64,000 bases of DNA from Chinchilla lanigera (GCF_000276665.1 NW_004955416.1:3566593-3630592), one strand, 5' to 3'; positions 11,257 through 23,574 are shown, counted from the stretch's first letter. Made by a program: numbers and translations. Notes: generated by a model not told the origin, from the letters alone.

Positions 11257-11693
11257 AACCAGAGGTTTGCTTTAGAAAAAGCTTTTTTTCATTTTGAGTT
11301 TAAATCATTTAATACTTTTATTATAGAATTATTTAATAAATATAATTCTCTGATTTTCTATGGAATCTTCTGCCAATTATGATGAATTATGTTGTTTTTC
11401 TATTTCATCTATATTATTGATTTTATTAAATATAAGTTATTTATAGTTTTATCTTATAATATATGTGGCATATAAAATTAGTCTTTTCTTTCATCATGCT
11501 GTTTATTTCTTTATTTTTTATTGTTTAGTCTCCTTGGGAGCTTACTAACTTTAATATTATCAAATATTTCATATTTGGCTCTTCATTGCTATATTAGTGA
11601 TTATTTTATACTTCATTCATTTCTGTTTTTACTTCTGTCTTTATTTTCTTCTACCTTGGATTTAGTAATTTCTTTTTGGTTTAAAATGGAAGT

Positions 11694-12065
11694 TGTTATG
11701 GTTTGTGTCTGAGTGTCCTCCAAAAGCCTCGTGCATTCATGGGGCAGGCTTCTAGAGTTTGATTGATTCATGGTCCAATGTTGGGATTATGGGTATGAGT
11801 GCTACACCTGCCCTGGGGTGGGTAGTTTGCATACAGTGTAAGGGAGGGAAAGAGGCTGCTTGCTGTTGCTCCCCCTTTTTGCTCTTGCTGCTTTGCTATC
11901 TCCCACAGCCATGAAAGGTTGCCCTCTTTCATGTGCCATTCTGCCTTAGAGCCAGCCAAGTATGGATTAAAACTTCCACAAACTGTGAGCTAAATAAACC
12001 TTTCCTTCCTTAATTTTGGGCATCAGATATTTTGTCTCAGCAGTGAGAGAAAAGTAACCAAGACA
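11694..12065 (+). mobile_element. Solo MaLR-like LTR, sense
   Basis: It opens 'tgttatggtttgtgtctgag' and ends 'aaagtaaccaagaca' (TG...CA). The polyadenylation signal AATAAA is at 11993-11998. The flanks 'gaagt' and 'gaagc' form a nearly perfect 5-bp TSD. It shares its plan ('gccttagagccagccaagta', 'aaacttccacaaactgtgag') with the LTRs at 18325 and 36884, so one subfamily was active repeatedly here. Confidence 0.82.
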
Positions 12066-13015
12066 GAAGCTTATATCAATTGTTTTACATCTATCGCCTT
12101 TCAAATATAAATTATAAATTTTCCTTAACATATTGTTTGAACTAAGCACATGAGTTTTGAGAGGCTGACTTTAACTATTATTGCTCAAAATATTTTTGGT
12201 CTCCCTACACCTACTAGTTATATAGAAAAAATTGTTAATTTACAAATACTTAGATGAATTCTAGATTTGTTATTACAAATCTAATTCCAGAGACATCTTC
12301 CTTCCATCTTTTCAAATGTGTTGAAAATTGATGCTTGAGTTTAAAGATACCATTGCTATTTTTTTTTATTTTAATCCATTTATATGGTCTATCTTTGTGA
12401 ATGTTCACTTGAAAAAAAATAGGTATTCTGCAGTTGGTAAATCTGGTCTTCTCTACTAGATCAAGTTAGTTGCTAGTGTTCTTAAAATCTACAGTTTTAA
12501 CAACTTTTTGTCTACTTTTTTGGCCAATTATTGAAAATGGGTTGCTCAAATACCTTACTATTATTGTAAATGCTTCCACTTATCATTTTTTGTTTGGTCA
12601 ATTTTTGCTTCATATATTTTGAGAATCTATTATTTGATACATGTGCATTTATGATTTTTCTTTCTCACTGGTGAATTGTATTCTTTTTATTATGAAATGC
12701 CCCTCTTTTTCTTTTGTACTCCTTCTTATCTCTGGAAATCCTTATATCTTAAAAGTCCACTCAACTTTATAATGATATAGCCACACCAGTTTTCTCAGCT
12801 TTCTTATACTTTGTAACAAATAGTTTCCTTAAACTAAATAGGGATGTCCTATGCCTTTGTATAATGTTTATCTCATTAAATGTAATTGAATCTTGTTGTT
12901 GATAATCAAATGAATATCTTTGTTTTGTAGTATTATTTAATTGATTTTCATAATATAGTTAGTATATGATTGAATTTAAATGTACCATGTTAAATTTTTT
13001 CCTATTTACCCTATC

Positions 13016-13897
13016 TGTGTTGGTTTGAGGGTACAAGGGAGAACAATATAGTACAGGACACATATTCTATAAGATTATTTATAACAGTTACCCAAAGAAC
13101 GATATACAAAAGAGTGCTGGAAACCTGTCCACACACTAAGAGCAAGGACTAGCCAAGGTCCTGGATCCCATGGAAATGTTCTACATGAGTCCAGCTGAAT
13201 ACCTAGGGCTCATAACAATGCCTACCACAAATCCAACTGGAGGCCCAGAGCCCACGACAATGTCTCAAGCACGCCTGTTTCACGGATCTGCTCTGGGAAG
13301 GCCCAAAGGTCAGTGGTGGAATCTAGGAAGTCTGTGCCAGCAGGATGAAGGATCTGTGTGCTAGCAGGCTGAGGGATCTGCACTGGAGCCAGGAAGCTAT
13401 GCTCAGAAGAACCAGAGCTCCCCCAAAAGGTACCCCAGCCATCGTCGGCAACAGTGAGGTCCTGAGCTCCTCCGATGATCAAGATGGCCGAGTTTCCATG
13501 AGGGAAGCCAAAGCAGCAAGCTTCTCCAGGAGACTGACAGCGCACCATCTTCCCCTCCGGAGCCAGGAAGCAATGCTCAAAGTGAGGACCAGAGCTCCTC
13601 CAAAGCGAACCAAAGGCATTCTCAGTGCCAACGAGGTCCCGAGCTCTTCGGAGGATGAAAACGGCCAAGTTCATCAGGAAAGCCAACATGAGGAGCTCCT
13701 CCAAAACAACCAACAGCTCCTTACAGCTTCTGCCAGCTCTCAACAGCCTCTCTCAGCTCCCAACAGCCGAACTTCTTCTCCATTTCTGCCTCTTATGCTG
13801 CTGGCAACAATCACCAGGTTGGCCTCCCACACACAGCACCATGCTTACTCAGCTCAGCGGGAGTTATAAGTTGACCACCAGTTGTCAATCCACTACA
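13016..13897. mobile_element. 882-bp GC-rich LTR-like element of unknown family
   Basis: The block is sharply richer in GC and CpG than its AT-rich flanks and interrupts antisense L1. It can be framed as TG...CA ('tgtgttggtttgagg' to 'caatccactaca') with flanks 'ctatc' and 'ccatc', a 4/5 match to a 5-bp TSD. It contains two diverged copies of a unit spaced 174 bp apart (13387 and 13561), and shorter repeats near 13334 and 13359. Frames of 174 codons (plus, 13345-13869) and 173 codons (minus, 13222-13743) are open across it. The family is not recognised; an ERV LTR is the best guess, an exapted or retrocopied coding segment the alternative. Confidence 0.55.
13345..13869 (+). other. 174-codon open frame within the GC-rich element
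   Basis: The frame opens at an ATG and closes at TAA. The predicted chain is polar and Ser/Arg/Gln-rich with an internal repeat. Around residues 15-60 it has SQEAML, TRAPPK and SSSDDQDG; around residues 73-120 it has SQEAML, TRAPPK and SSSEDENG. The repeat keeps frame because its 174-nt spacing is a multiple of three. I recognise no domain, signal peptide or membrane segment. An overlapping 173-codon minus-strand frame argues that high GC alone could keep frames open. Coding function is not established. Confidence 0.2.
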
Positions 13898-15113
13898 CCA
13901 TCCAAGTTTTGTTTTTCTGTGCTCCTTTCATGTTTGGGGTCAATCTAATATTTTTTCAGTATTGCATTCCATTTCCCTCTTACACTTTTCTATATGTCTA
14001 TATATCACTTTTTTAGAACTATTAGTCAAAGGATCAAAATACACTCCTATCAAGATCGACTTATAATTGAGATTGTTTCACTTCACATAAAATATGGAAA
14101 CCTTATTATAATTAACCTAACAGTCATGTATCTACTTCTTAAGAAGTGTTTGTGCAGTTTATGTTTTACTTCTAAATATATTTTAACATTAAAATAAAAG
14201 AAAAATAATATTTTTGCATTAAAGAGTGCATAATCTTAAAAACTTTAAGAGAAGAAAGATATTAGCTTTTCATATATATAGATTGACATATTTACCATAT
14301 ACATAATTATTTTCATTCCTTCTAGGAATGTGGTGTGGGTTTTTTCTGTGTCATTTCTGAAGAACTTTGCTTGACTATGATGATTCCAGTCTTCTGACAA
14401 GAAAGTTTTTTCAGATTTTTTGAACCAAAATTCTTTTATTTTGATCTAAATTTTGAAAAATGTTACTAGATATAGGACTCTACGTGGAGTGTTCTGTTTT
14501 CTTTTAGCATACTAAAAGTATTTTCCAGTTGTCTTGTAATTTCCATCTTTTGCAATGAAAAGTCAGTCATAATTTAGCATTTTAGCATTCACCTATGTGT
14601 AATAGTCCTTCTTGTTTCTGATGGTTTTAATATAATTTTTTTACCATTTCACCAGTTCTGTGCCTGGCTTTTCTTTATGTATATTTTGTTGATTTCCTTA
14701 AGCATGCAGTTTGAGTCTTTTCTCTAAATTGTGAATTTACAGCTATTATTTCTTTAAATATTGTTGACCCATTTTCTCTCTCCTTACACAGAATTCTAAT
14801 TACAAGTAATTTAGACAACTTAATGCTGTCTCACAGGTAACTGATCCTCTATTAGTTTATTTATTTTCCAATCTATTTTCACTCAGTTCTTCATATTTAA
14901 AAATTACAAAAGATCTCTCTTCAGATTTTCTGGTCCTTGTTTTTTTAATACTCAACTTGCTAGTAATGTAAATTTTTTGTTTCACATTGTGGCCATTTGA
15001 CTTCTAAAATTTTCATGTAATTTTGTTTTATAGATTATTTTTCCTGGCTCAGATTCTTCCATCTATTCACTCATTGTTTTCTTATTTTCTCTTTGGTCTT
15101 TGAACATACTTAA

Positions 15114-15263
15114 CTCTTTTTTTATTTTGAGACATGGTTTTGTTATGCATTTCAGGCTCACTTTGAACACACTTTGTAGCTCAGTCTGGCTTTTGACTCA
15201 CAGGGATCCTCCTGTCTCAGCCTCTTAAGTGCTGGGATTAGAGACATGCACCACTATGGCCAG
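15114..15263 (-). mobile_element. B1 SINE, antisense
   Basis: Reverse-complement B1: 'tttattttgagacatggttt', then 'gctcagtctggcttttgac', 'cctcctgtctcagcctctta', 'agtgctgggattagagacat' and 'tggccag'. The flanks 'cttaac' and 'cttaaac' are a short possible TSD. Confidence 0.88.
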
Positions 15264-15970
15264 CTTAAACCTTTTTCTGTGAAAGCAATAGTGCCTAATC
15301 TCAGTATCTGGAGCATTTTGATCTCTGCTGCTATCAACTTACTTTTATCACGTGATCATCAGTCATATTTTCTTAGTTCTTCACTTGTCTAGTCATTTTT
15401 ATGTTTTAGAGATTATGAATTACATTGCCTGTCAGGTCTTTTTTTGTTCATAAGCAAAGTAATTAAATTACTGTGAGACCTCATAATCTTATCAAATTTT
15501 TTACTTTTGGTGAAGACTGCTGTTTTCAGCATTTTATTTAGTACTAAGGTATGGCTTTTTCTGGAGAACCGGCTGCTAACAGTCAGGCTTGGTCCCATTA
15601 CTCCACTGAATGCTTGGTATGCTAAGCAATCTGTGTACCCTTTAAAAGCCAGAAATCCACCATTTTCTAGCACTATATGACTTCTGATAGCTTTATTCAC
15701 CTCTCAGCCACAGAGCACACCATCTTTTCTAGATCTCAGGGTGTCTTGCCCAGTCTATCCACAACCCAGCACTTGGGAAACAAAGTGATTTCCCATGGTG
15801 ATTTGCAGGTCCTCTCTTCACACAACTTTCTCCTTATGCTTCATCCCTTAAAATCTAATCACTTCGATGTGCCTGGGTTTTTATCTGTGCCTCTGCATCA
15901 GAGAGATGGCTACTGTGTTTGTACTCTATCTCCCACCACTGGAGAAGTTCTCCCAACAGGAATGTGAGGT

Positions 15971-17050
15971 GAATGTAGTTTGCTTCATGTGTATCTTTTC
16001 TTTCTAGGTTTACAATTCTATATAGCCTTAAAAAAAAAAAAAGGTACTAAAATTGATAACTAAAAAGAAACTAAAAGAATTTATGTATATTTTTGTTTGT
16101 TGAAATGAATTAGTAAGTCAAATACCAGTTACTTCAGCGTACTCAGAAGAAGTTCCTGATTTGTGGTTTTAAATAGAAGAGTCGTTTCTTCCCATTTTCT
16201 CTTTACATGTTACCCCATACCCTTAGAGAAGAGGAATATGAGAGAGCCGGGAGACCTGGCAGAAGAGTGCTGTGATAGTCCTGGTATCGGTGATAAAGAC
16301 TGTGGTTGGAAGGACAGGGAAGAGACAGGTTTAAGAAACAATTGGAATGCAAAAGCCAGAGTTTAAGAACACAGAAAGGACATATGAGGCAAAATACCAT
16401 GAGACCTTAAATGTTACAGGCATATCTCTTCTTTCTTTAAGCCACATACAATTACTTTCTTTGCCTTATGTACAGCATAACCAAGCAAGTTATTACACAG
16501 TTCTGTTGGCAGAAGTGGTTTGTTTAATTCAGTACAAAGCAGTTTCCTCAGTCTCCTCACTCTCTTGCTCTGAGCCAGCACACCAGGATGCAGGATGTCA
16601 GCACGACAACTGCAGATTCTAGAGCTTTGCTTTTCCTTCAAGAAGTCAAGGTTTTTGAGCTTTTTGGATAATTATAATGTAAATGTCATGTGTCAAGCTT
16701 ATCTCAGGGAAATCCTACTATGAACTGCATATGCAAGGACAAGAATAGGAATAATAGTAAAAGGGTGAGTGCTTCTCTGCCATAACTGTACACAATGATT
16801 TCTTTAAATTCCTTCATTTGGTCCTTGTATTAACCTGCCCAATATTGTGAGCCAACATTTCAGTATAGCAGGTAAAAATGGATGGAAAGATCTTAGGGTC
16901 CATGATGATTTCTTTAAAGCATATAATTACTAAACTTTACAGTTACTTTTCATTCTATAGTAAATTTCCCTATTATTTGTCACAGTAAGTTAAACATTCT
17001 GTTACTTGATGTTCAAAACACCCTGGCATTGCAGTTTCATTGGCTTCAAT
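15971..17050. other. Single-copy DNA, no feature recognised
   Basis: No gene or transposon is recognised here. Short overlapping frames at 16163-16641 have no start context, splice sites or motifs that would support a gene. Confidence 0.45.
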
Positions 17051-17248
17051 CAAGGGTTGACAAACTTCCTCTGTAAAATGGACAGATACTAAACGTTCAC
17101 TGATTCTGTCATGAATACTCAACTGTTACAGCATGACAGTTGCCATCAATGTTACATAAATGAATGGGTGTGGCTGTTTTCTCATAAGACTTTACTCACA
17201 AAAACAGGGATCTAGATTTGACCCATGGGCCATAGCTGGTCAACCACA
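17051..17248 (+). mobile_element. hAT-Charlie type non-autonomous DNA transposon
   Basis: The 5' end 'caagggttgacaaacttcct' and 3' end 'gggccatagctggtcaacc' are imperfect inverted repeats. The interior 'gaatgggtgtggctgtttt' and 'actcacaaaaacaggga' is typical of a common mammalian hAT-Charlie family. Flanking octamers 'gcttcaat' and 'acttaaat' match at 6 of 8 positions, consistent with the 8-bp hAT TSD after long decay. Confidence 0.75.
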
Positions 17249-17599
17249 ACTTAAATGAATGCTTAATAACCTGGGTCAGGCAGGACACAATATCTCTGGT
17301 TTTACATTGCATGAATTTTGGGGGAATACTGAACAGTTTCTGTCATAGAACTTTCATTCAGCCAACTGCACCATGAATTTTGCATGTATCACATTTAGGG
17401 CCAGCATCACTCACCCACTCACCCTGACAACAAGGTCCTGTCTCCTATTTAATACCTCCCACTTACTAAACATGGAGTTGTCTACATCTCATTTAAAGTA
17501 GTCATAGAAAAAATGCTTTTTAAATATTTTTCAAGAAATTATAAAGGAATCTGAGACAGGAGGAATATTAAATAAATATTTCTTGCACCTATAAACAAA

Positions 17600-17640
17600 G
17601 AGATGGATGAACAGATGAACAGATGGATGAATGGACAAAC
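17600..17640. repeat. (GATG)-rich low-complexity tract
   Basis: 'gatggatgaacagatgaaca' continues as 'gatggatgaatggac', a degenerate tetranucleotide run. Confidence 0.75.
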
Positions 17641-17756
17641 TGATTCACTAGCAAAAATAATGAGTGGAGATTGAATTGAGAGAGAACTGAAGATAAAGTC
17701 CCATATCTAAACCAAAGGAAAAGAACAGGAGGAAAAGTTGAATATATTAACCAAGT

Positions 17757-17905
17757 AGGCAGCATAATGGCTCCTCGAGTATGTCTATGTCCTAATTCTC
17801 AGAACTCATGAACCTGTTCCCTTGTATGACAAAAGAGATTCTGCAGAAGTGATTAAGGTTACAGACTTTGAGCTAAAGCGATTACCCTGGGTTGTTCTAT
17901 TTTGG
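17757..17905 (+). mobile_element. MLT1-type LTR fragment, sense
   Basis: The order 'taatggctcctcgagtatgt', 'ctatgtcctaattctcagaa', 'gcagaagtgattaaggttac', 'gattaccctgggtt' is that of the MLT1 5' half. The 3' half with its polyadenylation region is missing. Confidence 0.7.
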
Positions 17906-18324
17906 AGCCATGTGTGTTTAAGATGGGTTATATTTGGATTGATTTATAAAACTCTTTCCAAACACCATTTTCCTTTTGCAACTGAGTAATACTGTACTGC
18001 CCTTTGTAACTGGAAGTGGTTATGATTATAAACACAACTTCAATGATTTTTTGCAGGACCTATGTTCCTATGCAAAAATAGCCTTGAAAATAGGATAAGC
18101 TTTTGTATTTCTAAAAAAAAGGTCCCCAAATTATTTTTGACCAAATTGAACACATTAGTATGAAGTTTTTAGAAATGAAGATAAATTTGTTGGATATCAT
18201 CTTGGAGTGTTTCACTGATCAATATTTATATTGCCTGTATTAAATGTATTTCTTTGGATTATTGCATTACCTCACACATGTATTACAAAATAATTGTATT
18301 CAAACTTTTTCCCTGAATCCTTAG

Positions 18325-18777
18325 TGTCCCAGTTACTTTTCTTCTTGATGAGAAAAAATACCCAACACTTGAAGTTAGAAGAGGAAAGGTTTATTTGGCT
18401 TACAGTTTATAGAGGTTTCAGTTCATAGTTGGCTGATTGAAGGCAGAGTGCCACAGCAGAGAGTCATCACAGAGGAGAAACAGTTCATGGCAGGTAGAAA
18501 GCAGAGGAAGTTAAGGTAACAAGCAGTAAGTGACAAGCAACGACTCTCTCTCTGCCCCTTATATTCCATCCATGCACTCTCACCCACACTGGGGCAGCCT
18601 TAATCCTACCTAGAACTAAACAAACCAAAACAGTGGACTAATTTATAATCACATGCCCTTGATCTCAGCATCACACACTTAATCTCAGCATCAAGCACTC
18701 TAGATCCAGCTACCTTTGAAAAGCCCCATGTATGGCTGCATGAGACTTTGGGGAGACAGGTAGACACAGACGTAACA
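18325..18777 (-). mobile_element. Solo MaLR-like LTR, antisense
   Basis: The plus strand starts 'tgtcccagttacttttcttc' and ends 'cacagacgtaaca'. Both match the reverse complement of the LTR type seen at 36884, including 'aggtttatttggcttacagt', the reverse of its AATAAA region. Flanks 'cttag' and 'cttaa' form a 4/5 TSD. Confidence 0.82.
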
Positions 18778-19580
18778 CTTAACATCAGTATATTGGCTAT
18801 CATAGGGCCATGGAGTCATTCAGCACAGTTTTTCAGGGTGCTCTCTCCATTCTGCATTCATGTCTTCTTGTGTTGTCTGGGAGGCAGCCCAGTTCAATCC
18901 ACATACAATGCTGACACTCATTCTTTTGTCCAAAGCATCTATTCACATTACATAAAAGCTGTTTTTTTCCCCTGTAAGTATATATTCTTGATTTCTATAA
19001 CTGAATTGCTGCTTATTTAATCTCATCAAACACATGTAATTTTAAGGTCATGTTTCGTGAAATCCTTACTAACTCTGTTAAATTTCTTCATCACCTTTTG
19101 AAACAATTAAGGCAGCTTCAAATGAATGTGTCTTCTACAAATTGTTTCTGTTCAAAGTAAGATAGTAGAGAATATGCCGCCTGAGATTATAGACTACAAA
19201 GAATTGATTATAAGTTTGTGTGTGTGTATTGTAGAAGTGTGTGTGTATGTGTGTGTGTTGTCTGTGTGTGTTTGTAATCACCCATATCTCACAGCCATGT
19301 CTGTATATATAGAGAGAAAATGATATTAGTTTTTGCAAAACTAAGCTATATTTCTTTTGCATATTTAGTTTCTCTTATATCCTTGGTGGGCCCTAAACAG
19401 CAAAGTAGAATTTTTATCAGGTATTAGGTACACTGCACATTCAAGTGAATAAAGAAAAACTACTGAGCTCTGGATTCAGCTTGTTAACAAGTGAAGAGAA
19501 CTGATGAAAACCACAGATATTCCTCAGACCTCATTCCAGCCATTAGCTTCAATTTTGTCCCCTGTGCTTCCTTTTACCAG
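18778..19580. other. Single-copy DNA with a TG-rich tract
   Basis: No gene is recognised. A compound TG repeat occupies 19216-19274. The last about 60 bases before 19581 form a pyrimidine-rich lead-in that could be a splice acceptor region for the candidate exon. Confidence 0.5.
19216..19274. repeat. (TG)n compound microsatellite
   Basis: Three TG runs are separated by short interruptions ('tattgtagaag', 'tgtct'). Confidence 0.93.
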
Positions 19581-19689
19581 AACTGCTGACAAGAAGTCAA
19601 GGGAGGATGACGCGGATTCCTCCTCCTGCACACTTCTGGCTGAGGTGCTAATGAACTGCAGCCTGGCCACAAGGCAGCCCACCCTGCAG
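19581..19689 (+). other. Candidate internal exon, 109 bp
   Basis: A strong acceptor ('ccctgtgcttccttttaccag', ending at 19580) is followed by 109 bp of locally GC-rich sequence. It ends 'ccaccctgcag' next to a consensus-like donor 'gtgagagg' (19690). From 19582 the reading frame is open for 36 codons exactly to the donor; the frame starting at 19581 has a stop at once. The translation begins TADKKSREDDADSSS and ends ATRQPTLQ: a hydrophilic, acidic/serine-rich head with a mixed hydrophobic tail. I do not recognise the protein. The upstream junction would split a codon and the downstream junction would fall between codons. No other exon of the same gene is identified with confidence, so it could be a pseudo-exon or a cassette exon in a very large intron. 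Confidence 0.4.
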
Positions 19690-22600
19690 GTGAGAGGAGG
19701 CAAGGGAGTCAGGTAATCCTGCAGCGAACGATAAGCCACTGACAATGCCAGCTTAATCTCTACTTCTGTCACCTATCAGGAGACAGAAATTCTATCCTTC
19801 AACTTGTAAAAACTAAATAATTAGAAAGGCTTGGCATAAATGATGAGATTCAACTATTTTGTACTTAGTTATGGTTATCTTCAAAGATTTAAATAGACTC
19901 TTAGCAGAACACAATATAAGGTACATATCAACTGTTCATTCACATTGGCAATTAATAGAACAGAGACATTACCTGACAGCCAAAGACAGTTTATTCCCAC
20001 TAAAATCATCTGCTGGTTTAACCAAGCTGGCACAGACTTTATATCCTACCAAGCTTCCCTTAATGCTTATTAGAAGGGTATACTGAATCCAAGCTGTGCT
20101 TATTAAATATATACATTGCCTACATTACCAGGATTTATAGCAGACATCAACAGATAAAAGTTAAAGACTGTAACATATCCATTCATATTATACTGCTCAG
20201 CAAAATTCAGTGTAATTGTGAAATTTATTAAGCAACAGAAAATATTGATGGATTGATAAAGCTTAACTTCTCTTATTTCAGAATAAATCCAAGCTCCACC
20301 AAACTCAACTCAATTCCTTGTTGAAGTATTTTTAACTTGAAATTTAAAGATCCTCTAACAGAATACTGTAACATTTACAAGTCCTCATATGCACTTCGAT
20401 GTTTTCTTTTAATGACCAGAAGATTGCTCAGAATATGGGTAATTCCAGGATTATGTAACCTCCAAAACAACATCACTGGTGAACACATGGAAAATCAAAA
20501 GTGAAATTGATGAGAAACAGGCAAAGTATAAAAGAAACCAACCAATTTAGTTTCATTACTCAAGCTGAGTGAAATGCAAAACACAAACAATGTGAGAAGG
20601 TGTATATCCTTTACATTTTAGCAATTTTTAAATTTTTAATGATCCTGGGCTTTGTGGTAGCTTTGGAAAAATGTTGCAATGTAAGATTCATCTTGACAAG
20701 AAGGCTTATAACAATGGTATTGCTTAGAATAGTTCAATTAAAATGTTCACATTTGGTAACTTTGCATTACATAAAAAGTACATATGGAATGTGGATCATT
20801 ATCACATTTCTTTCTTGAAATCAAATACTGAATGTTGCATGACACCAAAATTTCTCCTGCTACTACTAAAAATGCCCAAAACTTCTAAATATCGACCAAT
20901 GAATTAAGTCTGTGTGGGGAGATGGGCATTCTGGGGACTTCTTACCTGTTAAAAGGAAATAAATTGATAATAATCCATTATATATTATAGCCAGTCTATA
21001 TTAGTTTTTTTATAATTTTTATCCAATCATTGTCCACTGTATAATTATTTGTTTTTATTGCCAACACCACCCTCTTGGTTATACACTGCATAAGTTTAAG
21101 CACTACGTCTGGATTTACTTTTAAACTATTACATGTCCAAATGACTAAACTTTATGATTAAAATAAGGCAGATCTTACTGAACTACTTCTGATTTCCCTA
21201 AATAATTGCATTAGTTCTTCACTTCTTTTTGACCTTAAGAAAACAACCAGCAGGCTCATTCTCAGCCATCTGATCTCCAACAATGACCTCACTTGCAAAA
21301 TTTTATTCCAGCTCTAGCATTTCCTTCTTGCATTTAGACTAAATCAGGAGATTTCCAGCCTGAATGTGGGACCTGAAGTAAGGTAAGCTATATAACAGTC
21401 AGCACATTTGCACTTAAGCCATGCAAAAAAGTCAGCTTTCTAGAGTTGTGGTGGTTTCAGGATTATCTGCCTTCTTAACATAGTCCTTGAGTACCACCAT
21501 ACCACTGCCACTACCAATAACTTCCCTAATACTACACTAAAAATTATCATGGCATGAATCAATTTCACCATCTCATTACATATTGAATAAATTAACTCAG
21601 GAAGAAATCTACAGGACTTTTCCCACAATGTTAAAGACCCACTCTTGACATTCATGACTTGTGAATCTCAAGCCACTGGTCCAATCAGAGAACATTTCTG
21701 GAAACGTTTAGCCATTGTAATTACTCACATATAGATATTGTCCAACTCAAGGAACCCACAAAGCTTCATGCAGCTGTCAAAGATGCAGTGACAATCAATA
21801 ACAAATGTTATTTTGATCTGTTACCAAACAGAAGATGTCACTTGAAAGAGGATTTTAATCATAGAGTATATTGTACTCCTAATAGTTAGTAGCATGTCAC
21901 TGACACAGAGTGAAGTTTTCAACCTTGACTTCAATGGTTTGTATCTCCTAGAATCTACCCAAGACCAGGCACAACACTGACTGGTGGTAGGTGGGATTGT
22001 AAGGGAAAATAGCATTTGAAGTGAGAACTCTTTAGAAACTGCACCTAAATCTTTTCTCTATTTTGTGACTAAATTTGTATATTTTTACCAGAGAGATGTG
22101 CATACTGCCACCAACTTATAGTAATTATGATTTTAAAATTTGCCTTGCGTGTCAGCTTAAGACTCATAGAATTCAAAGCTTACCAAATGAAGCTATTATC
22201 TGAGGAAGAAAAATGATAGCTAAAAATAAAACCATTTTAAAACTTTATTTTGTTACCCTTTGAAGCCCTCTCATATCCTCTTGAAAAATATTAACAATAC
22301 TTGAAAGCAGAGACTTTTGCTTTAACTGTGACTCTATAAGCTGCATCTGTGTTAAATAGCATGTTTTAAGGATGATGTAACAATTGGATTTTAACTCCAC
22401 TTAAGAGGTCAGTCTCGGACTGGAAACTGTTTTTCCTTTGGAAGGGGAGGTTTCAACATGTCTCTCACTTTGCACAGACTTCACTGTAATCTGTTTCAAG
22501 GAGCCACATCGTCTGGCAAAACTTGAAGGAAACGTCTGTGTCTGGCTTTATTATCACTGTATCTCCGGTAGGAGTGTTAAAAAAGTAGACTCCCCGAAAA

Positions 22601-23125
22601 TCACGTTGTGGTTATACTTGGGTCACTGCCCACTGATACAATGTCAACAGTGTTTGTTTCCTCCTTAGTTGTAACCTGGAAGGGTGTCATCCAAGAAGGT
22701 TCTGGGCAAGAGATAACATGGAAAAAGGGGAAAAAGTACTGCAGAGTCAATTCCAGGCCCTGCGGGGACAGATTAAAGTGAATATCCAATGACAAGGTGT
22801 GAGGCACCATGGACTAGCACTCTGAGGTCTTCAGCTTTCAGAGAGTTGGAAGAAAAATACCAAGTTAGCAGAAGTCAGAACAAAGCAGATAATAAGATGA
22901 AAACAGTAATTTTGGAGGGGAAAAAGTAGAAAGTGTGTGCATTCTTAGACATAATTTTAATGATAAACGAATACTGGGTAAGAACGTTGACATGAATCAG
23001 AATAATGACTTTACTTGAGAGACACACACTTGCCAATTTACTGAGATATTTGAAGAAATATCAATATATTAGTTAAACAAAATATTCACAAATTTAATAC
23101 ATGGAGTTTTCTTGGTATTCATTCA
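19690..23125. other. Single-copy DNA, no transposon recognised
   Basis: About 3.4 kb without any repeat I recognise. A weak exon-like 45-bp block at 21338-21382 has 'ttccttcttgcatttag' before it and 'gtaagc' after it, but is too short to weigh. Short frames at 22438-22810 lack support. Confidence 0.5.
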
Positions 23126-23128
23126 AAG

Positions 23129-23497
23129 TGATGGCTTGAGCCTACCAGGGCTGCCATCACAGTATACTACAGTCTGGATGGCTTAATCAAATGGTAGGTA
23201 TTTTCTCACAGTTCTGGAAGCTAGAAGTCCAAGATTAGGGTATAAGGAAATTTGATTCTTCTGAGACCTCTATCCTCAGCTTGTGAGTGATTATCTTTTC
23301 AGTGTGTCCTTCCATGGCCTTTTTTCTGTACCTGGGCACCTCTACTTATTTGGACACCAATCATGTTGTATAAGGCTGAACTTCAAAACATCATTTTAAA
23401 TTTAAAGACCCTATCTCCAAATACAGTAGCATTGTGAAGGACTTTGAGTTAGACCTTTCGCATGTGAATTGAGGAGTATGTAATTCAATCTATACCA
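23129..23497 (-). mobile_element. MLT1-type LTR, antisense
   Basis: The order follows MLT1 read in reverse: 'accagggctgccatcacagt', 'tttctcacagttctggaagc', 'tagaagtccaagatta', 'gacaccaatcatgttgtata' and 'aaagaccctatctccaaata'. It then ends 'gtaattcaatctatacca'. No exact TSD is left, in keeping with the age of the family. Confidence 0.8.
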
Positions 23498-23574
23498 TTA
23501 ATGCTTAGGAAAAGTATAAAATCCAATTTGGAAAGATCCTCTGTAATAGTTACCTAGGAAACTAGATGGATCAG

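Larger units (their letters stand above)
9870..15970 (-). mobile_element. Long ancient L1 LINE, antisense, heavily nested
   Basis: From 'attgaatatatagatcaatt' (9900) onward the plus strand is the reverse complement of L1 ORF2, running toward ORF1 and the 5' region. Landmarks are 'gcaagtttcacttatcgact' (10149), 'ctgttatttctttatttttt'-type text near 11500 and 'aggtattctgcagttggtaa' (12421). Others are 'gccaattattgaaaatgggt' (12522), 'gtcaatttttgcttcatata' (12597) and 'atttctttaaatattgttga' (14748). It is full of stops and frameshifts. It hosts two IDs, two B1-type SINEs, a 170-bp retro-insert, a MaLR-like LTR and an 882-bp GC-rich element. The portion 15300-15970 is assigned only because it is contiguous. 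Confidence 0.75.

Noticed and set aside
13222..13743. 173-codon minus-strand frame overlapping the plus-strand frame
   Set aside because: Two opposed frames over the same GC-rich repeat units cannot both be taken as genes; the plus frame has the clearer repeat logic, and neither is proven.
21338..21382. 45-bp exon-like block with acceptor and 'gtaagc' donor
   Set aside because: Too short and AT-rich to separate from chance, though on the same strand as the 19581 candidate.
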